Source of the DNA: Marinobacter alexandrii
GTDB lineage: Bacteria; Bacteroidota; Bacteroidia; Cytophagales; Cyclobacteriaceae
Direction of reading: 5' to 3'
Length of the DNA stretch: 64,000 nucleotides
NCBI GenBank assembly: GCA_039984955.1
Contig: JBDWTN010000007.1
Location: 1,062,501 to 1,126,500, forward strand
How positions within the stretch are numbered: position 1 is the stretch's first letter; each line of letters starts with the position of its first letter. Under the pieces are notes generated by a model, which saw nothing but the letters and a program-made list of their open reading frames with translations, had not been told where the DNA came from and searched no databases. Positions 27,461 through 36,118 of this stretch are shown here, piece by piece. The translations under genes and the position numbers were made by a program.

Positions 27461-28362
27461 TCTGCAAATTTAATTTCCCAAACGGAGATCGAACGATCAT
27501 CGCTACAAGTTACTAACAAGTCGTGATAATTCATCCATAGAAGCTTATTAACGCTATTTCCATGTCCTGCGTGCCTATGCTTATCTAATACTTTTAATAA
27601 TTTGAAATTGTGCGCATCCCATAGCTTCACCGCTTTATCCATACTTGCAGTTACAAAGTGTCTACCATCGTTACTAAAAATCACGTCATTGATTGTATAT
27701 AAATGTGCTGCGATAGACTCTCTTAGCAAATATTCAGCTTCAGTATCCCAAACTTTAAGATGTGCATCTCTGCCTGCAGAGATCATATATTTTCCAGATG
27801 GATGAAACTTAGAAGTAAATACGGAATTTTTATGACCTTTCAACTCACGGGTTATCTTAAGAGTTTCTGAATCTATAATCCGCGTAATATGATCACTAAA
27901 CGCTATTGCAATGGTTTCGCCGAAAACATCGAAACTACGTACACGTTGATCTGAAAATTTTAGTCGGTTTTCTATTGCTAAATTTTTATTCAAAAGAACA
28001 ATTTCCCCATTTGATAAACCTGCCCAAATCAAGTCATCAATCAATTCAAAGTCGAAGATTTGAAATTCTCCAAGCTGAACTGACTTAACTTCTTTTTTTG
28101 ATTTTAAACTAATCTTATGAATACCTTGACCATTTTGTCCAACGTATAAAAAATCTTCTTTTGAATCGTATAGGAGTGCATAAACTGATCCAGGAATTTT
28201 TACAATAACCTCTCCTTCATCTGGTGATTTTAGATCCCATAAGACCACCATGCCATCACCTCCTGCTGAAACAAACCGATGATCATCAAGCTTGCATAGC
28301 GTATAAATACTATCGTTATGCCCGAGAAATGTATGTAGCTTTTTTGCGCTTATATTACTCAT
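27457..28362 (-). CDS. WD40 repeat beta-propeller protein
   Basis: A 301-residue cytoplasmic propeller of about seven blades with clear WD/GH hallmarks (FVSAGGDGMVVLWDLK, GKYMISAGRDAHLKVWDTE, GRHFVTASMDKAVKLWDA, DLLVTCSDDRSISVWEI). There is no signal peptide. An in-frame GTG lies at 28371, but a -7 box starts there, so I chose the ATG at 28362. It is the first gene of WD40-DivIVA-folB. WD40 proteins are usually scaffolds; the coupling to DivIVA suggests that the two products interact (inference). Confidence 0.85.
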   Translation of the reverse strand: MSNISAKKLHTFLGHNDSIYTLCKLDDHRFVSAGGDGMVVLWDLKSPDEGEVIVKIPGSVYALLYDSKEDFLYVGQNGQGIHKISLKSKKEVKSVQLGEFQIFDFELIDDLIWAGLSNGEIVLLNKNLAIENRLKFSDQRVRSFDVFGETIAIAFSDHITRIIDSETLKITRELKGHKNSVFTSKFHPSGKYMISAGRDAHLKVWDTEAEYLLRESIAAHLYTINDVIFSNDGRHFVTASMDKAVKLWDAHNFKLLKVLDKHRHAGHGNSVNKLLWMNYHDLLVTCSDDRSISVWEIKFAE

Positions 28363-28370
28363 TTGGAGCA

Positions 28371-28378
28371 CAAAAGTA
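28371..28378 (-). promoter_or_regulatory. Promoter -7 box for WD40-DivIVA-folB
   Basis: The minus strand reads TACTTTTG, a perfect match, only about nine bases upstream of the ATG at 28362. The transcript would be nearly leaderless. The box lies in the 29-base gap between divergent genes. Confidence 0.45.
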
Positions 28379-28391
28379 TTACAATTGCTTT

Positions 28392-28997
28392 ATGCCATTG
28401 CTATTAAACAAACAGATAGATACGGATTCCGCCTATGCTGTTTGGAACATTCAAGAGACTTTTTTAGAACTACCCTATCTTTCTCCAGAACCTTTCCCTG
28501 TTGATTTAAATCCAGTAAGGCAGGCTGAGTGGATCGTTGGTCGGATCTTAGTAAAAACTCTTTGCGAAAAGTTCGATATTAAATATGATGGAATAGGTAA
28601 ACATGAAAACGGTAAACCATTCCTTAATAATAGCGATGTTCATATATCAATTTCACATTCATTTCCTATAGCTGCTGCCATGATTCATCTTCGAAAATCT
28701 TGCGGAATAGATATGGAGCGACCTAGAGATAAGCATAATTATGTGAAGATGAAATACCTGCATACTTCTGAAATGGAGCATCAGAACGACTTGGAAAAGC
28801 TCTGTACTATCTGGTGTGCAAAAGAGGTCATCTACAAAATTTTCGGGCGTAAGTTTTTAAGTCTGAAAGATGAGATAAAGGTTTCTTTTGAATCTGATCG
28901 TATGATCAAAGGCGAAATACTCAAGAAAGGACATGAAGACACTCATGAAATCCACTATGAATGGGTCAAAGAGTATCTCCTTGCCTATGGTATTTAG
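28392..28997 (+). CDS. 4'-phosphopantetheinyl transferase, Sfp-type
   Basis: Transfers 4'-phosphopantetheine from CoA to a carrier protein. The magnesium-binding GIDMERP and WCAKEVIYKIFG motifs are present, as is the HISISHSFPIAAAMI strand. The open frame extends left to 28224, but those 56 residues overlap the divergent WD40 gene and are not family-like; MPLLLNKQ at 28392 is the natural start, giving 201 residues. It ends one base before the stop of the convergent permease gene. No polyketide or peptide synthase is nearby, so it probably serves acyl carrier protein. Confidence 0.88.
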   Translation: MPLLLNKQIDTDSAYAVWNIQETFLELPYLSPEPFPVDLNPVRQAEWIVGRILVKTLCEKFDIKYDGIGKHENGKPFLNNSDVHISISHSFPIAAAMIHLRKSCGIDMERPRDKHNYVKMKYLHTSEMEHQNDLEKLCTIWCAKEVIYKIFGRKFLSLKDEIKVSFESDRMIKGEILKKGHEDTHEIHYEWVKEYLLAYGI

Positions 28998-28998
28998 C

Positions 28999-31605
28999 CT
29001 ATTCGTCCTTTAAAACATTTACAGGGTTTGTTTTTGCAGCTTGAAAAGATTTGAAACTCACTGTAAGTACTCCTATTACAAACGTGATAAGGCCTGAAGC
29101 AATGAACACCAAGGGATCAAGTGTTGTCTGAAATTCGAAATTTTCGAGCCATTGCGTTCCGTAGTAGTATCCAAACGGAATGGATAAAACAAATGCAATA
29201 AGCATCAATTTTGAATAATCTTTCGAAAGAAGAACAAGAATCTGAGCTATGGAAGCGCCATGCACCTTTCGAACTCCAATTTCCCTAGATCTGCGCTCTA
29301 TCGTGTAGGCAGAAAGACCAAAGAGACCTAAGCATGAAATAAAGATGGCTATCACAGAAAAGATATTAGCCAACTTGCTTACAGTCAATTCACTCTCATA
29401 GCTTGCGTCATAGGCTTCACTTATAAATTCGTAATCAAAGTCAGCTGATGGGTTAAGTGTTCTCGTCACTTGTTCGATCTCAGACAAGGTTTCTCCCACA
29501 TTTCCCTTGATTTTGATTAGAGACAGATGTGCTGAAGAGGGGTCAATACAACTGATGATCAATGGAGCTATCGGTTCGTGCATGTTTCTCATATGAAAGT
29601 TTTTGGCCACTCCTACAATTTTTCCATTGATGCCCCAAAAAGAAAGATCCTTATCTATTGGATCATCAAAACCCATCAGCTCTGCAGCTACTTCGTTAAT
29701 AATAAAATTAGTAGAGTCGGTAAGCTGATTTGAAAAGGCACGACCTGCCACCATTTCTATCCCCATGGTTTCAATGAAATCTTCATCGGAAAGAATCACG
29801 TTAATTTCGTATCCTTCAGATGGGCTTTTACCTGTCCAGCTGGCAGAACTTGTTGATCTGCCATAGTCAATGGGATTCCCTGATGCTGCAGTCACATGCT
29901 TAACTTCTGGTATCTTTTTTAATTCATTTTTATAGGTATCTAACCGGTCGGATAAATCTCCACCCATATACACAGCTACCAAGTTTTCTCTATCGACTCC
30001 TAAATCCTTATTCAACACAAAATCTATTTGTTTATACACCACAGAGGTGCCGATAATCAAAAGAGTGGAGATAGCAAATTGAAAAACTACAAGTCCTTTT
30101 CTGAAATAAGAACTAGCTGAAGACTGCTTGATCAGTCCTTTCAGTGACTCGATGATGTTTAAACCTGGAAGCAATAGTGCTGGGTAGCTTCCTGAAAGCA
30201 AAGCAGTAACCAACGTAATTCCGAAGAGAAAATACCAGGTTTGTAGCTGTGTGAAATCAATCGCCAAGGATTTATTTACCAGATCATTGTAAAAAGGAAG
30301 TAGTAATAGGACTACAACTATAGAAAGCAAGACGGATATTGTTGTAAAAGTCAATGCTTCTACATAAAACTGTATTCCTATGGAAGTTCGCTGAGCACCC
30401 ATCACCTTTCTTAGTCCTATTTCTTTGGATCTTCGACCAGATCTAGCCGTGGCGAGGTTCATGAAATTCACACATGCAACGATCAGTATAAATATTGCTA
30501 CTATGGTCATGATTCTCACATAATCAATTCGGCCTCCATCTATCACTCCATTTTCGAAATTGGAATAGAGGTAATAGTCCTGGAATTTGTGAACAATTAA
30601 TGTTTCATCACCAGCATTGTTATTTCCTTTTGAATGATCCTTTATCTCATTAAAAATTCGCTTTTTAAAATTTTCTAATTTTAAAGGATCGTTTAATGTG
30701 AAATACACACTAAATGAGCCATTCCCCCAATCATTTACCCAGTCATTTTCACTAATGAAAGCTTGCGCAGAGGCTAGCCATTCAAAGTCTAAGGAAGAGT
30801 CAGTTCCCATATCTTCAAACACACCTTTCACCGTAAGAGTATAATCATCTTCAAGCTTTATTGTTGATCCACTCACCTCGTTTTTCCAGTTTTCTCCGAA
30901 CTTCTTAATAGCCAAAGATTTTGAAATAACAATCGAAGATTGATCTACGAAAGCCGTTTGCTTGTCGCCAACCAAAAAATTCAAGCTGAAAATATTAAGA
31001 AATTCCTGACTAGCCATTCTTCCCGCTTCTGTGGTCATGCCCTCTCCCTCACCTATATCATATCTCACTGCTCTACTAAGCAAGGCTACTTGATCTATTT
31101 CCGGATATTCATCCTTCATTAAGTCAGCGGCAGGTTTAGGTATGGTGTTAGTCGTTTGTACCATACCATTGGATTGTCTCATATTTCTGAACAATTGATA
31201 AATTTTATCGCCATTTGTATGGAATTTATCAATGGTTACTTCGTCATTGACCCATAGCAGAATAAGTATACTGGATGCTATTCCCACAACAAGTCCTAGT
31301 AAGTTTAGCAGTGTAAAACCTTTATATCGTAGTGCATTTCTGCGTGCAATTTTTAAGTAATTATTTAGCATGGCATAATTGATTAGTCGTTGAGTTATTT
31401 CGATATTTTTTATCATTCCTGGCCTGAAGAGCAATAGCACATCAAGCATAAATAGTAGTTGAGCTTTTATTTTTTTCTTTTCAAGTCTTCTTTCATAAAG
31501 CTCTGCCAGATCTCCCTCTACATCCTCCAACATACGAGGTTTGCAGAATAATCTTAAGAATTTCAGAGGAAGAGCAGGTAGTGATATTTTCTTGTGATCA
31601 CTCAT
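28999..31605 (-). CDS. FtsX/MacB-type ABC permease with N-terminal prefix domain (orphan)
   Basis: An 868-residue inner-membrane permease. The first about 90 residues form a soluble prefix (LRLFCKPRMLEDVEGDLAEL) with a hydrophobic helix, as seen in PadR-linked permeases. A MacB-like part follows: a membrane helix (FTLLNLLGLVVGIASSILILLWV), a periplasmic domain, then FtsX membrane segments (SGRRSKEIGLRKVMGAQR), a second periplasmic domain and a final FtsX block (RRSREIGVRKVHGASIAQI). The duplicated layout matches orphan permeases. No ATPase gene is adjacent. It overlaps the padR gene by four bases, so PadR controls it. Confidence 0.88.
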   Translation of the reverse strand: MSDHKKISLPALPLKFLRLFCKPRMLEDVEGDLAELYERRLEKKKIKAQLLFMLDVLLLFRPGMIKNIEITQRLINYAMLNNYLKIARRNALRYKGFTLLNLLGLVVGIASSILILLWVNDEVTIDKFHTNGDKIYQLFRNMRQSNGMVQTTNTIPKPAADLMKDEYPEIDQVALLSRAVRYDIGEGEGMTTEAGRMASQEFLNIFSLNFLVGDKQTAFVDQSSIVISKSLAIKKFGENWKNEVSGSTIKLEDDYTLTVKGVFEDMGTDSSLDFEWLASAQAFISENDWVNDWGNGSFSVYFTLNDPLKLENFKKRIFNEIKDHSKGNNNAGDETLIVHKFQDYYLYSNFENGVIDGGRIDYVRIMTIVAIFILIVACVNFMNLATARSGRRSKEIGLRKVMGAQRTSIGIQFYVEALTFTTISVLLSIVVVLLLLPFYNDLVNKSLAIDFTQLQTWYFLFGITLVTALLSGSYPALLLPGLNIIESLKGLIKQSSASSYFRKGLVVFQFAISTLLIIGTSVVYKQIDFVLNKDLGVDRENLVAVYMGGDLSDRLDTYKNELKKIPEVKHVTAASGNPIDYGRSTSSASWTGKSPSEGYEINVILSDEDFIETMGIEMVAGRAFSNQLTDSTNFIINEVAAELMGFDDPIDKDLSFWGINGKIVGVAKNFHMRNMHEPIAPLIISCIDPSSAHLSLIKIKGNVGETLSEIEQVTRTLNPSADFDYEFISEAYDASYESELTVSKLANIFSVIAIFISCLGLFGLSAYTIERRSREIGVRKVHGASIAQILVLLSKDYSKLMLIAFVLSIPFGYYYGTQWLENFEFQTTLDPLVFIASGLITFVIGVLTVSFKSFQAAKTNPVNVLKDE

Positions 31606-31940
31606 CCAAATTTGAAGTCAAACGCTACTGATGGAATTGCTTCCCAAAGTTGGTCGCGCGCATCTTTCACCTGATCAAGTGCACTTTTTCCTTCTGGAGT
31701 AACTAAATAATATCTCTTTCTTTTTCCTCCTCTTACTGCAGTGGTTTCACCAAATTGAGACTTTAGAAATCCCTTCTTCTCTAGTCTGTTCAGGGCAGTT
31801 CTCATGGCTCCAACACTTACTTTTCGTTTAAGGCGATTTTCAATTTCATCTTTGATGGAGATACCGTAAGCATTTTCATATAGTACAGCTACAGTGAGCA
31901 TTACTACTTCCTCAAACTCTCCTATTGAATGTTTTCCCAT
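31602..31940 (-). CDS. PadR family transcriptional regulator
   Basis: A 112-residue winged-helix repressor. The N-terminal GEFEEVVMLTVAVLYENAYGISIKDEIENRL and VSVGAMRTALNRLEKKGFL are the PadR HTH, followed by the wing GGKRKRYYLVTPEGK. It sits directly before, and overlaps, the permease gene. Two near-identical repeats lie 9-49 bases upstream of its start and are a likely autoregulatory operator. PadR proteins usually sense small molecules; the ligand is unknown. Confidence 0.92.
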   Translation of the reverse strand: MGKHSIGEFEEVVMLTVAVLYENAYGISIKDEIENRLKRKVSVGAMRTALNRLEKKGFLKSQFGETTAVRGGKRKRYYLVTPEGKSALDQVKDARDQLWEAIPSVAFDFKFG

Positions 31941-31948
31941 AGAATTTT

Positions 31949-31989
31949 TATTTAAATCCTAAAAGTAATTAAAATATTTAAGTCCTAAA
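31949..31989 (-). promoter_or_regulatory. Tandem 15-base repeats: probable PadR operator
   Basis: TATTTAAATCCTAAA (31949-31963) and TATTTAAGTCCTAAA (31975-31989) differ at one base and are 26 bases apart. The second copy abuts, and the first overlaps, a near-consensus -7 box TACTTTTA (minus strand, 31967-31960). Binding would block the padR-permease promoter. Confidence 0.55.
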
Positions 31990-32047
31990 CGTAGCTTTTA
32001 TTGAAAGGTTATTCCAACAAAGATTATGAGCCGCTAAAAGCAGGGTT

Positions 32048-32695
32048 CTACTTATCTAGATCAGGGATAAATTGATATTCTGGTTTTCTAACCATTTCTC
32101 TGATATTATGGATGGCTGTAAGCGGGCTATCAAATAGGAATATATTAGCAATCCAAGCAGGAATTCCTGAAGCATCACCTACGGCACTATAGGTCATTCT
32201 TGTTTTGCCGTCTTCTTCTTTGAGTAGCCAATAACCTTCAGATTGTGATACTCTGATAGTCTTTTTTTTCTCCGGGATGAGGTCGGCTGCATTAGTTACT
32301 TCTATAAATATGCCATCATCTCTGCTTTCCGTAATAAATCCGTTAATGATATCTCTTCGATAGAATGGCCAAGGGAGCTTGAAAACAATTCGTCTCATTT
32401 GAATAGAATCATTTTGACTTAAAACCTCCCCCTCTTCGCAATCAGGATACCATTTATCATAATTTTCAATATCGATTATTACATTATAGACCGTGAAAAG
32501 ACTAGCATCTATCAATCCAGAAGCCTTAAAAGCTTTTAACTCGTAACCTTCAATTGATTTACTAAAAACCTCAACACCGTATTTTGTTTTTTCAAGTTTC
32601 CAACCTTCTTCTGATATAAGACGGGGATGTTGGGCTGAAACGCAAAAAGAAAAAATTAAATATGCTACAATTTGCCGCAGAAAATATCCTCTCAT
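32048..32695 (-). CDS. START-domain (Bet v 1-like) exported lipid-binding protein
   Basis: A 215-residue protein with a signal peptide (FLRQIVAYLIFSFCVSA then Q) and a START-like domain (GWKLEKTKYGVEVFSKSIEG, VYNVIIDIENYDKWYPDCEEGEVL, KLPWPFYRRDIINGF). These domains bind lipids or hydrophobic ligands. It is the last gene of a five-gene minus operon and overlaps the SirB1-like gene by four bases. The ligand is unknown; its link to an MCE protein in the same operon suggests envelope lipid handling (inference). Confidence 0.8.
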   Translation of the reverse strand: MRGYFLRQIVAYLIFSFCVSAQHPRLISEEGWKLEKTKYGVEVFSKSIEGYELKAFKASGLIDASLFTVYNVIIDIENYDKWYPDCEEGEVLSQNDSIQMRRIVFKLPWPFYRRDIINGFITESRDDGIFIEVTNAADLIPEKKKTIRVSQSEGYWLLKEEDGKTRMTYSAVGDASGIPAWIANIFLFDSPLTAIHNIREMVRKPEYQFIPDLDK

Positions 32696-33543
32696 AAGCT
32701 GAAATACTGATCGTCCATCTTCTGAAGGATCAGCTTAATTTCATCTGCCTTGTGATAATCACCAAGTTTTTCAAAGGATACAATAAGGTTTCTCAGGGCT
32801 CTAAGAATGATATCAAGGTTTGAGCATGGATCATAGAAAATATCTTGTTTTTCTAGCTGTAAGCTTTCTAGGTAATTGTCAATATCATCTCGAGTGAAAA
32901 TGAGTCCTCTGTTGAATACGTTGATATAAAAAGAATCTTCACCTATTTGATAAGTGAGGATAAAAAGGTTTGGGAGATTTACGCCATAAATCGGCAATTC
33001 CATTTTTTGAGCAAGCAAGAGGTAAATAGCACACAATGAAATCGGATTCCCTTTTTTTGTCTCAAGTACCGAGTTTATCATCGAGTTTGCTGGAGAATGG
33101 AAGTTCTTGGTATTCGCTCTGAATTTGAATTTATTGAAGAAAATTTCGTTGAAGATTTTCACTCGATCATTGGGAGTCATTTCGTCTTCCATATGTCTCC
33201 AGAGTTCATGATAAAATTGCTCAATTTCTTCCTTTATATCAGCAATTTCTAAGTCAGGATACAAATACGTAGCTACTATCCAAAGACCTTCTAGCAAGTC
33301 TTTTGATCCGTTTTCCTTCCACTCCAAGAAACGCTCCTTGAGCAATTCAAACTGAAGTTCATGGACTAAATCTTCAATTTTATTTTGAATGATCGGGTTA
33401 AATGTGCTTTCCCATTCTTGTTCTAAAAGTGGGATAATACTCGTCCCAATTGACATAATCTTGTTTTCTACATGGGACACTACCTCTCCGTCCTCATCAT
33501 CTAGTAGAACAACTAAAGCTTTTATTTCAGATTCTTTAAGCAA
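32692..33543 (-). CDS. SirB1-like transglutaminase-fold protein
   Basis: A 283-residue cytoplasmic protein of the SirB1/YchA (transglutaminase-like, TPR-linked) family. The core block is VLETKKGNPISLCAIYLLLAQKMELPIYGVNLPNLFILTY, with Cys in the position of the transglutaminase nucleophile and helix-rich flanks. The C-terminus is TPR-like (NLIVSFEKLGDYHKADEIKL). The enzymatic role is not established. It lies 12 bases after the carboxyltransferase gene. Confidence 0.75.
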   Translation of the reverse strand: MLKESEIKALVVLLDDEDGEVVSHVENKIMSIGTSIIPLLEQEWESTFNPIIQNKIEDLVHELQFELLKERFLEWKENGSKDLLEGLWIVATYLYPDLEIADIKEEIEQFYHELWRHMEDEMTPNDRVKIFNEIFFNKFKFRANTKNFHSPANSMINSVLETKKGNPISLCAIYLLLAQKMELPIYGVNLPNLFILTYQIGEDSFYINVFNRGLIFTRDDIDNYLESLQLEKQDIFYDPCSNLDIILRALRNLIVSFEKLGDYHKADEIKLILQKMDDQYFSL

Positions 33544-33555
33544 GGAATAAATTTA

Positions 33556-35184
33556 TCAAGTTTGAATAACACCTACATTCATCCGTTCTTCAATAGGAGC
33601 ATGGTTGGCCATTTCAATCCCTTTGGAAATCACATTGCGTGTTTCTTTGGGATCGATAATTCCATCCACCCAAAGTCGAGAAGCTGCGTAATATGGGCTA
33701 AGCTTTTCATTGTAGGAATCTTCGATTTTCTTAAGTTGAGCTTGTTTTTCCTCTTCGGTAAGTTCTTTTCCTTTCGCTTTAGCTGAGGCAATTTCAATTT
33801 GGAGTAATGTTTTTGCAGCAGAGCCTCCACTCATGACTGCAATTTCTGCAGTTGGCCATGCATAAATCAATCTTGGATCGTATGCTTTACCGCACATGGC
33901 ATAATTCCCCGCTCCATAAGAACTGCCCATCACAATGCTGAATTTTGGAACTACTGAATTCGAAACAGCATTAACCATTTTGGCACCATCCTTAATAATG
34001 CCCCCATGTTCCGATCTAGAGCCAACCATAAAACCATTCACATCATGTAAAAAAACCAAGGGAATCTTACGCTGATTACAGTTCATGATAAACCTTGCTG
34101 CCTTATCTGCTGAATCTGAATAGATGACTCCTCCTAGCTGCATTTCTCCTTTTTTGGTTTTCACAACCTTGCGCTGATTCGCAACTATCCCGACACTCCA
34201 CCCATCTACACGTCCGTATCCACATACAATTGATTTACCATAAAGCTCTTTGTATTGATCAAAGTCTGAATCATCTACCAAGCATTTGATCACTTCAACC
34301 ATGTCATATTGAACTCCTCGATTGGCAGGGAACTCTCCATAAATATCCTCCAACTTCTTTGCTGGGAATTTACTTTCTGCTCTGTTAAATCCAGCTGTTT
34401 TGGGTGCTCCAGCCTTATCAAATATTTTCTTTATTGCATCAAGTGCTGCTTTATCATCCTCATATTTATTATCTGTCACACCAGATATTTCACAATGAGT
34501 TGTTGCCCCTCCAAGTGTTTCATTATCAATATCTTCACCAACAGCTGATTTCACTAAATAGCTTCCTGCTAAGAAAACAGAGCCTGTGCCATCCACAATC
34601 AGAGCCTCATCTGCCATAATAGGCAAGTAAGCTCCTCCAGCAACACAGCTTCCCATGATCGCAGCTATTTGAATGATGCCTTTTGAAGACATAATCGCAT
34701 TATTCCTGAATTGTCTTCCAAAATGTTCTTTGTCAGGAAAAATTTCATCCTGCATAGGAAGAAACACACCTGCGCTATCCACTAAGTAGATAATTGGTAT
34801 ATCATTTTCTATCGAAATCTCTTGAGCGCGAAGATTTTTCTTAGCAGTCATTGGAAACCATGCTCCAGCCTTGACCGTTGCGTCATTAGCGACAATCATA
34901 CATTGTCTTCCTGAAACTTTTCCTAAGCCCGTTACCACTCCTGCAGATGGGCACCCCCCCACTTCTTTATACATTCCATCAGCTGCAAATGCTCCAATTT
35001 CAAGAAAATCGTTGGGATCATCTATTAAATAATCAATCCTTTCTCTGGCAGTGAGTTTTCCTTTCTTGTGATGAGATTCGATCTTTTTTTCTCCTCCACC
35101 AAGTTGTACCTTCTTGAAACGCTCACCTAGCTGATACACTAATTGTTTATTAGCGTCTTCATTTTTGTTGAATTGGATATTCAT
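33556..35184 (-). CDS. Acyl-CoA carboxylase carboxyltransferase subunit, methylcrotonyl-CoA type
   Basis: A 542-residue carboxyltransferase (beta) subunit of a biotin-dependent acyl-CoA carboxylase. Motifs typical of the methylcrotonyl-CoA type are VDSAGVFLPMQDEIFPDKEHFG, MGSCVAGGAYLPIM and NETLGGATTHCEISGVTDNK. The C-terminal crotonase half (VFLHDVNGFMVGSRSEHGGII, SSYGAGNYAMCGKAYDPR) is intact. The alpha (biotin carboxylase/carrier) subunit is not in the window, so specificity is inferred from motifs. It is encoded five bases after the MCE gene. Confidence 0.9.
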   Translation of the reverse strand: MNIQFNKNEDANKQLVYQLGERFKKVQLGGGEKKIESHHKKGKLTARERIDYLIDDPNDFLEIGAFAADGMYKEVGGCPSAGVVTGLGKVSGRQCMIVANDATVKAGAWFPMTAKKNLRAQEISIENDIPIIYLVDSAGVFLPMQDEIFPDKEHFGRQFRNNAIMSSKGIIQIAAIMGSCVAGGAYLPIMADEALIVDGTGSVFLAGSYLVKSAVGEDIDNETLGGATTHCEISGVTDNKYEDDKAALDAIKKIFDKAGAPKTAGFNRAESKFPAKKLEDIYGEFPANRGVQYDMVEVIKCLVDDSDFDQYKELYGKSIVCGYGRVDGWSVGIVANQRKVVKTKKGEMQLGGVIYSDSADKAARFIMNCNQRKIPLVFLHDVNGFMVGSRSEHGGIIKDGAKMVNAVSNSVVPKFSIVMGSSYGAGNYAMCGKAYDPRLIYAWPTAEIAVMSGGSAAKTLLQIEIASAKAKGKELTEEEKQAQLKKIEDSYNEKLSPYYAASRLWVDGIIDPKETRNVISKGIEMANHAPIEERMNVGVIQT

Positions 35185-35189
35185 GTATT

Positions 35190-36107
35190 CTACTTTCCGT
35201 CTTGAGAGACCCCTTTCAATTTCTTATTCTTGCGACCGAGTGGTCCCATGAAATCTTTAGGATAATTATTAAAATGAATGATTAACTCGTCCATGTCAAC
35301 CAACAATTTGTTCAGGTTATTATATACCGAATCATTATTCAACATTTTCCCTATTGTACCTTCGTCAGATTGAATGTCAAGAAGTAGATTGTTCACATGA
35401 TCGAGAGACTTGTTAACCTTAGACAAAGTCTCTCCTAGAGGCACAGCATTGAGCGAATCAATAAGCAATTTTGATCCAATTAAAACACTATCCAATTGAT
35501 CAGATCTGTCTTTTATACTGATTAAAAGGTTATTAGTATTTCGAATAGTTCCTTCAATATTTAGTTTTTCCGCTTTATTTGTAAGAGTTCCTATTGAATA
35601 CTTAAGTGTATCTACAGTTCCTTTGATATCTGTTTCGTTTAACTGATCAAGAAGTGTATTTAATTTCGTAATCGTAGTATTAAGGTTATCAGCTACCGGC
35701 TCAAATTGAGCCAGCATGCCCCCATCCATCTCAGATGCGAGTGTATCACCTGGTTGAATTGGAGTAACCGATTGCCCCACATCCAGTACTATTGCTTTCC
35801 CTCCAAATAGGCCATCATTAGAAAGTCGAGCTGATGCATCTTCACTAATCATAAGACCTTCATCTATATCTAAAGCAACTACGATATATCCTTTGGATTG
35901 CTTCAATTCAAATCCACTTACCCTGCCAACAGGCAAGCCATTGAAGTAGATAGGGTTGGAGACATTTAATCCAGATACATTGTTATACTTCGCATAGTAT
36001 CTGTTTGAGGGTGAAAACAAATCTGAACCTCTCAAAAAGTTGAAGCCATAATACAATAGAGCTCCTGAAATAATGGTGATTAAACCAATTTTAAATTCCT
36101 TAGACAC
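35190..36107 (-). CDS. MCE/MlaD family lipid-transport protein
   Basis: A 305-residue periplasmic protein anchored by one N-terminal helix (IGLITIISGALLYYGFNFLRG). An MCE domain follows (about 35-115: YYAKYNNVSGLNVSNPIYFNGLPVGRVSGFEL), then a long coiled-coil region (about 130-280). MCE proteins bind phospholipids in transport across the periplasm. The start is GTG at 36107. It follows the amidase after 11 bases. No MlaE or MlaF gene is adjacent. Confidence 0.88.
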   Translation of the reverse strand: MSKEFKIGLITIISGALLYYGFNFLRGSDLFSPSNRYYAKYNNVSGLNVSNPIYFNGLPVGRVSGFELKQSKGYIVVALDIDEGLMISEDASARLSNDGLFGGKAIVLDVGQSVTPIQPGDTLASEMDGGMLAQFEPVADNLNTTITKLNTLLDQLNETDIKGTVDTLKYSIGTLTNKAEKLNIEGTIRNTNNLLISIKDRSDQLDSVLIGSKLLIDSLNAVPLGETLSKVNKSLDHVNNLLLDIQSDEGTIGKMLNNDSVYNNLNKLLVDMDELIIHFNNYPKDFMGPLGRKNKKLKGVSQDGK

Positions 36108-36118
36108 TGTTCTTAATT

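Noticed and set aside
28224-28391. N-terminal extension of the phosphopantetheinyl transferase frame
   Set aside because: It overlaps the divergent WD40 gene and its promoter, and the residues do not resemble the family.
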